From an uncultured Coprococcus sp. (GTDB lineage Bacteria > Bacillota > Clostridia > Lachnospirales > Lachnospiraceae), in the NCBI GenBank assembly GCA_900548315.1, contig URJU01000041.1:1-13583 (forward strand): a stretch of DNA of 13,583 nt, given 5' to 3'. The position numbers and the translations under genes were made by a program. Under the pieces are notes generated by a model. The model was not told the DNA's origin, did no database searches, and worked only from the letters and a program-made list of their open reading frames with translations. The number at the start of each line of letters is the position of its first letter. Position 1 is the first letter of the stretch. Shown here one piece after another: positions 1 to 9,000 of the stretch.

Positions 1-3000
1 TCTATGCTGTCCGGATTTATTCCCGGACAAAAAGCATATGCGGCGGACAGCTCGAAGAAAACAGGCAAGACGGTGGTCGAGACGGAGATTGACGAAAGTA
101 CATACAAAGCTCTGGGTCTCAGCACCGATATAGACAAAAGCAAAGCTGCGGTGCCGTATGACAAGGATAATATATCTACATTTGCAGAGGTGAATGAGGT
201 ATATGTTGCGGCAAACGGCAATTACAAAAACAAGTACACTGTGAGAGACGGATTTGACAGGATTGGAGATTTCAAGGACAGAACTACAAAGGTAAACAGC
301 AGCCTTGGCAATCTGTACGGAGCGTATGGTTTCTATGATCTTGGCAAAGATAATGTGAAAGTGGAACACGGCGGATCGGGAGACAGTAACATAAGTAGCA
401 ACATGGGAAATGTTCTAAAAAAGGACAGTAATGGTTTTAACGGCCTGTATGCGACAAGCGTTGCATTTGATGGAGGCGACGGAAAAACCAACTACGTTGC
501 GGAGCTAAGAGTACATGGAGATAAAGTATTCAGTCCAGCTGGATGGAAAAGTATTAAAACTGTCATAGACGGCAAGGAGTACCGCGGAAAGATAGATGTG
601 AATATTTTCAAGATAGCAGCTGATGGTACAAGATATTCAATTGCTACGCTTACCCCTACTTTAAACAAGAATTCTACATATAGCGATGGACTTTTGTATT
701 TTATCAGAAGATACCAGCAGGAGCTGGATGCGATGTTTGAGATCGAAAAGGCCGATCTGAATGGAGATGGCTTTGAAGATCTTCTCGTATACTGTGGAAC
801 TTACGAGGATAGAAATATAAACGATCAGAACATACGCTATGCCATAGTCGATGTATATTATGGCAAGGGAAACGGCAGGTTCACAAAGGGAAATAATATA
901 AGCATACCGGGCGGGCTTGCATCTAATTATGAAAGTGGAACGGATGGATCGTGGTGTGATTATGGAATAGGAAGAGCTCCTGTGGTAACTCTGGCCGGCG
1001 GTGATCTGGAGCAGGATGGCCGGGATGAGGCCGCGGTTGCCGTATCTGGATCAGTTCTGAATTACAACATGGCAAAGGCAGGTCATATGACCGTCTATAC
1101 ATATAAAGACGGCGGACTTGTCCCTATAGAAGGTCTGAATGAAGTGTCACTTGGAGACACAGATGGCAGAAAACAGAACTATGGAATGTATGCTGCAAAT
1201 TGTGCATTTGGCCGGTTTAAGTATCCTGGATCAGGAGCCATGGTCACAGGACTTATAGTTGGTGGATATTATTCGAGCAATTCTCAATATGTGCAGAGGG
1301 AATATGAAGCCACGCAGGCTGCATACAGATACGTATACTACGATAGTCTGACGGATAATTATGTGTTGTCAGATTATCATACGAGAAGCCTGGGGACTAA
1401 GAGTAAAGAAATCGTGAAATATCACGAGGTTAAAAGTAACGAATATTACAGACCTGTGAATGCACCTATGGCGCTTGCGTGTGCAGACCTTAAGGGCATG
1501 AACGGCAATAATGAAAATGACAGTGTGCTTTTTGGCGCAGAGGTATATGCTTTCTCACTGGAAGATGGCGGAATAACAGGTTCGGAGATAGGAAGCATGA
1601 GTATATGTACCGACCAGCGCAATCAGGGCAACGACAAGAAGAAAAAAGATCAGGTGTGGATCGGCGATGTCAGGGTTGGCTGTGTCGATAAGGATGCCAA
1701 GGGGAACAATTACAGACAGAGTTTTGTGTGCGTTGTGGGAGTGCACAGAGAGAAGAAACTCAATGATAAAGATGATTATTACTGGCTGGACATAGCGACA
1801 TTTTCTATGGATGGCGGCAGCACATACAGCAGTCAGGAGGGTGTAGTATGCCAGTCGAACAGCAGACAGGATATGTATGGAACATTTGTTTCACTGTGTC
1901 TTCCGGATATTGATAATGACAGTGTGCGGTTAAAGTACGAGGGAGAGTATCCGGTATACACAAATCCAGAGGTCTATGCAATCCTTCAGGCAAGTCCGTA
2001 TTTTGATGATGTTCAGGAAGTATATGAATATGTAAATAACGGTGGAACATCATATTCAACAAGCAAAGGTTCATCGAACACGGTATCAGCTAACTTGTCA
2101 ATATCAGTTGGCGCGTATGTGTCGTCGGAGATCCAGCTCATCGGAGCAGGTGAGGTAGAGGTTGAACTTTCGTATGGAGCAAGCTTTGAATATGCAAATA
2201 CAAAGACAACGGAATATGAGATAACATATAATGCCGCAGGTGGAGGTTCTGATCAGGTCGTTCTGTACTGTTTGAAATATATGTATTACGAATACTCCAT
2301 ATATGATCCGATTGCGAGAAAATGGGAGCCGGTGGTTATGCCGGTATGTCTCGGACCTTCAACTTCAATCATAGATGTGGCAGATTACGACAAGGTTGCA
2401 AGAAGGAGCAAGGGGCTCAACGAGATATATAATAATATTCTGAATAACACAGCGGGAGACCCTGCTACATACCAGACTCTTGGAGGTAAATTAAAGTACG
2501 CCTATCAGTCAGGTGGAAATAACAATTATTCTTCTGTAAATGCCAGCTCTGGTGCAGATCAGACTCAGACGATATCTGTGACTGATGAGAACGAGTATTC
2601 AACTGAAGTGTTCATTGAGGCGAACGAAAAGCTTGGTGCCGGAGGCGGAGGACTCGGTAATAAGGTCATCGTCGGTGTGACATCAAGCCAGCATGCGGGT
2701 CTTGGTCACACCTATGTAAGCTCGAATGGTGTTACATACAGTGGAACGGTGGACAATGTTCCGGCAGACTGCACAGGCTTCTCATTTGACTGGCAGCTGC
2801 GAGTGAACACTGCAAAGCTGAACAGCGACAGTGATTCAGTGTTCGTCATTGGCTATGATGTTAAGAATGTTGTTCGTCCGGCGCGTATGCCGATGGGACT
2901 TTCTGTTGTCGACACAACGAGAAACAGTGTCAGTCTTGAGTGGTCACCGTCCAATGATGCAGATTACTATGAGGTCTGTATCGTTGATGCAGGAGGTAAT

Positions 3001-6000
3001 TACAACAGCAAGGCAGTTGTGCCATATACAGTTACTGACTATGAAGTGAAGGGACTATATTCCAACAGGACTTACACATTTGCAGTGAGGGCTCTTCAGG
3101 CAAATGGTTCAAAGAGTCTGTTCAGCCGTCCGGCAACCGCGACGACACTTCAGGACAGTTCTAACTTCCATATAACAAAGAACCCTGATGATACAAATAC
3201 GTTTGCCGGTGGAAATGCAGAATTTGCGGCAAATGCGGTTTATTATGATGGGGATGGAGTAAACCAGAGCGTTGGATACAACTGGCAGGTTAATACAGAT
3301 AATGGATGGAGAAGCGTATCGACAGGAGGCAGCAATCCTACGCTCAGACTTACTGATGTAAGTGATGAAATGGATGGAAACGAATATCGATGCAGAGTTT
3401 ATTACAACGACATCACACTCTACACCAAGACTGCGACACTCACTGTAAATAAGGCGGACAGCAAGGTCATGCTTCTGGCGCACAACGATACCGAGAATAA
3501 AGATCTGTCGGATGGCAGCGTAGTCAGGGCATCGGGCTCAGAGACTACAAAGGTGGAGAACGTGACTAAGGAGAGAAATCTTATAACAGTCACATCCGGA
3601 GTCAGGGAATATATTCTTGTCAGCGACGGAACAAACTATATGTGGAAAGATAGTGACGAGAATTACTATCCATGCAGCGTAAGCGTCAAAAAGGACCGCG
3701 ATGGTTACGTGGATGAATCACAGACATTTAAAGCATCTGATGTGGGCGGCACGGCATATGGTGTGAGTGAATCAGATTTCATCGCAGATATTGATGGCAA
3801 TACTTACAAGCTGATCAGCGTAAATGCAGCTGACTATGCAGGTGAAAAGGTGTCATATGCATCTGATGATGTTACATATGACAGGATACTCGCAAAATGG
3901 GTATCAGAGGATGGCAGCAAGAACTTCTATCTTCTCGGAAACACATCGGGAAGTGAAGACAGTACGGTGTACTATTATGTGGCAGGTAGTGAAAGCGGAA
4001 GTTTTACTATGACTTCAAAGAAGACTCTTAATGTGTCAGATACTGTCAAGGTGGTCCAGACTGATCTCAAATCGGTATATCAGACCAAGACGGTGAGATC
4101 TGAGACCACAGGGGCAGAGGTCACATATACAGGAGACAAGATTACACTCAGCTGTCAGCCGAAATCACTGTCAGGTGAGGATGTACAGGGAGATGTGGAA
4201 TTTGTCATCACAGGACCTGAGAGCAAGAGCATAGCTGGTAAGTATGACAGAGCAAATGGCTGCTATACTGCACAGTGGGAGCCATCCGGACAGGGAATAT
4301 ACAACGTATATGTATACTTTGCAGGAAACAAACAGTACAACGACAGTATATCTGACTCGATGGCTATATATACCTCATTTGAGGGAAAGACGAACATGAA
4401 TCTGACCATGCAGGATAATGTAAGATATGGAGATTCAGTGAAAATGTCTCTGGAGAAAGTGTCATACGACAATACAGGAAAGCTTCAGGATATCACGGAC
4501 GATTCAGAATACACTGTCAAAATAAAGAATAATAAGACAGGAGAATTTGAGGACACAGACAAATACGAACTTGCAAACGGCGTGTTTATACCGAAGTCTA
4601 TTGGAATGTTCCAGATAACGGCATCAAATGGCGGAGACAAGATCCAGAAGAATATAAATGTTGGAAGGGCACAGCTTGAGATAGCTGCCCAGGATACAGA
4701 GAAAAGTGTAAATGATTCTGTAAGAGAGTGCGAGGATGCGGTGATAACAGGTCTCAAGGCATGGGATACTGACATAATGCCTCAGAGAGACAGGGATTAC
4801 GAGCTCGGATCAGTTGGAGTAAGTGGGCTGCTGCCGGGTATATATGATATAGATGTTGCATACGTCAAGGTGGGCGATCAGCATTCACAGGTTATGAATG
4901 AACTTGAGAAAAACTATATAATAAACCTGGTTAAAGCATCATACACACTGACAGGAAACGTGTACACCGTTACTGCCAGACCGGCAAATACACATGGTAC
5001 AGTTTCAATCAAGTACCAGCAGCCTGGAAATGAAAACAGTGACGGACTCACAGTTGACAGTGGAACAAGACTCCCTGAGAACTCAACGATCACTTTAGCT
5101 GCTACTCCTCATAAGGGATATAAGGTTAAGAGCTGGTCACTAAATGGAAAGACAGTTACGGATCCACAGTGTGGAACATCCGGTGGCAAGGCGTGCAACG
5201 ATGACCAGATCCAGATGGCTAAGCTGAAAGCAAACATGAATGTAGCAGTAAACTTTGAGCCGGTATATCACAAGCTGACATACAAGCCGGACAATGAGGC
5301 TCACGGAAGACTCAAAGCAAACTATGTGACGGATGGAACAATTGGAAAATCATTCGGTTCAGGTGCAAACATTCATATAGAACAGAAGGTGAGACTCACT
5401 GCGGTTCCGGCAGCAGGATATGTTCTGGATCATTGGACTGTTACGGGAGAAGATGGAGTTCCAGAGACCGTTCTCGCGGAAGATGGAGTGACAAATAACA
5501 CATCTCTCACATATGATGCAGAGGAGATCAGCGAGGATACACTTATCACGGCATATTTTGCAGAGGCACAGAATTTCAAAATATCAGTCTCGCCTGTAAC
5601 TGTTGGAAGCGATGGAAAGACTACAGTGACAACAGGTGTGGATGTCACAGTCAAGGCTCAGCGAGTTGACGGCACAGTGACTATAGAGAGCGGTGAAGAC
5701 GGTATATATGAAGTCAGCCGAGGCGACAACGTAACCATTCAGGTTACAGTTCCGTCAGGACTCCTTCTCGACGGATGGTCAGCAGCAGATGGACAGGAAC
5801 TTGGAACTATATCAGCGGATCTCAGGACGATGACAGTGTATGATATAGCTTCAGACCTCGATTATACAGTTAAGTACACTGCGCCGAACAGATACAAGGT
5901 GACATATGGTGCGGATGATGATGCAGCCGGTGTAGTAGATGCTGTGGTTGCAGGAAGTGCAGACGCACTTGCATCCGGTGACAAGCAGCTTCAGGGAAGT

Positions 6001-9000
6001 GACATAGTATTTACAGCAACTCCAAATGAAGGCTATGAGATAGCATACTGGGAGGTAAATGGCGAGAAGGTTGATGCTGAGGCAGAAGGTGCTGATGCCC
6101 AGAGGTATGAACTTGAATATCTCGGCAAGGATACAAAGGTTGTCGTATACTTCTACAAACAGCCGGTTGTGTCGTGGACATCAGGAAATGACACAGAGAT
6201 GACTGCAAAGTCAGGAGATTCTGATCTGGCAAATGGCGGATGTATCGCATATGCAAGTAAGGATGATCTGAAATTCACATTTGCGGCGAAGAGAAATTAT
6301 GAGATAGCTGACATAAAGGTAAATTACGCAGGAGAGGATGTATTCAGTCTTGCGGAGAACAGCGGAGAAGGAAAGCTGGCTGAGACTGCGGATGCTGAGT
6401 CCGGAACAGAGAGATACACGTTTACGTGGAGTGCTCCGGCAGATGGATTTACAGGGGATGTGACAGTAAATGCCACATACAGAAAGATCGCACCATCCGT
6501 GAAGGCTGAGTATTCTCTGAAAGTGATAGAGAAGGATTCTGCTGGAGAGGCGTCAGGAAAGACACACGGCTCTATAAGTGCAGATGTGTCAAGAAAAAAT
6601 CTCCCTTCATACATACAGATAGGAGATACCATAAGTGATGCGACGGAGAGCAAATCTGCGCAGATCACAGACATATACAGAGATTCTGTCATCACATTCA
6701 AGGTTGTGCCTGATGATGGATACAATGTAAAAGAATGGATCATAAATGGACATAAGCTGACAAGCGAGACGGAGAATATAAAGTTATATTCAGACAAGAA
6801 AGTAAATGATACCCTTAAGATCACGGTTGACGGAGATTCATCTGATGTGACAGTTATGGCTGGTCTTGAGCTGGTTGGTGATGTACTCACATTTGGTCCT
6901 GAGACAGAGGGAACAGGTGAGGTGAGCGCCATGATCACATCTACAAAGCTGGTGCTCGAATCAGGAGATATGATAGGTGCTACTTCATATGTGGAATTCA
7001 CAGCGGCGGCTGCAGAAGGATATGAAGTTGCAGACTGGCTTGTAAATGGAATCAGTCAGGGCGTGGCAGAGAAGATATTTGCATACAAAGTGCCAAAGGA
7101 TACGAGAGTTGATGTGAGGGCTGTGTTTGACAGACCTGTATACAGGATAACATGGTCAGCGGACGGAGATGGACAGATAGAGGCAGAGAACGTGACATCA
7201 GGAGAAACACTTGATGGAGGATCTGCGGATATCAGAGGCGACAGAATGCTTAAGTTTACGGCTATTCCGGATCAGTATATGGAGTGCACAGGCTACACGG
7301 TCAGGACTTCAGAGGGTGAGAGGCAGTACAGTGCATCTGAGCTTAACGGGGATGTGCTTGTCATAGACAAGGTGTCATCGGATACAGATGTCACAGCTCA
7401 TTTTGCGAAGAAAGAGCTTAAGGCAGTAATTACATTTGCGGCAAATGATCCTGATCTTGGAACGGTGTCTGCGGTATACGGAACAGACAAGAAGGCGATA
7501 GTGAGCGGTGAGAGTCAGATAGCAGGCGGGGATGTCATCTTCACGGCAGTTCCTGCGGAAGGCCAGATGATAGAGGGCTGGTATAAGAACCCTGAGTGCA
7601 CAGAAACCATAGAGGGAACGAATCAGGAACAGTCTGAGTACAGCGCACACGCAGTATATGCAGACCTTGCTGTGTATGTGAAGTTTGTGGAGGTTCCGGA
7701 ATATACAGTAAAACTGGGAATAAACGGAACTGGTATTGCTGACATAGAGGCAGAATCTGAGGGTGTAAAGCTCGACATTGCATCAGGCGAGGTCAAGGTA
7801 AAGCGTCATGCAGATCTCAAGGTGACAGTCAGACCAAGGGATGTATACAACACAGTAGAGTACTGGATAGTTGACGGAGAAGAAGTCGATAAGACAGAAC
7901 TCACATACCAGATAGATGATCTGACGGAGGACAGATCGGTATATGCCTATGTATCGCCATCACTTCTGGTCGATGTGATTTTTAAGGACAGTGATCCGGT
8001 CAAGAAATACGACAAGATCGATATCAGAGCCGGATACGTGGCTGAGGACGGAGATGAATCAGGGCTTAAAGTCATAAATGCTGAGAACAATTCAGTCAGA
8101 GTGGGCTCCGGAAAAGATGTAAGTTTTGAGATCACACCTGGCGATGACTACATGATACAGTCATGGACAGTCAGATACATGAGAGGTGACAGGGTAGTAA
8201 AGGAAGAATCTGGAAAAGACTTTGGATTCACAAATAAGATACTTCTTAAAAATGTTACAAACAGCATAGAGGTAAGTGCTGAGCTGGTAGACAGAAAGGG
8301 CTATTATATACCTGCAGAAGGTTACTATAACCAGGCAAATGAGCTGGTGACAAATAGTGCAGAAGGTGAAGCAGGAAGTGAAGCGGCCTACACGGTATCA
8401 GAGCTTACAAAGCAGCCTGACAATGTTGTGTTCAGAGCTGAAGATGGCTCTGTGATAGACAATATGGTGAGAGAAAACGGTGATGCCGGTGTGACTATCA
8501 CACCTGAAAATGGATGGAGGATCAGAGGTATAACTGTATCTGATGCTGTTTCTGGACAGGAAGAGAATCTTATGACAGTGACTCCGATGCGCGCAGAGGA
8601 TGGTACTGAAACCGGTGCATACAGAGTAGTATCTGAGAATGTGACAGAAAATATGACATTTACCGTTGACGCCGTCAGATTGTACACGGTCAATATAGCG
8701 GATACACAGCACGGAAAGATCACAGTTATAAAGGAAGACGGAACAGAAGTTTCAAATGGTCAGACTGTGGATGAAGGAACACTTCTCACATATACAGCAG
8801 TACCAGACAAATACTATGATTTTGACACATGGACAGACGATGCGGCTGATCAGACGGAGAGTACATTTGAGCAGGCTCTTGATGGAAACATCACAGTTGG
8901 AGCGACATTCAAAGCAAGGTATGCAAAGGTAAATATAGCATCGGTCAAGAACGGAAAGATAACTGTGACAACAGCTGATGGCGAGAAGATAGCAAATGGA

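Noticed and set aside
751..795. Dockerin or EF-hand from the DLNGDGFED loop
   Set aside because: There is no second dockerin repeat or linker helix. The loop is followed by a hydrophobic strand and recurs in looser form, as in FG-GAP/VCBS repeats.
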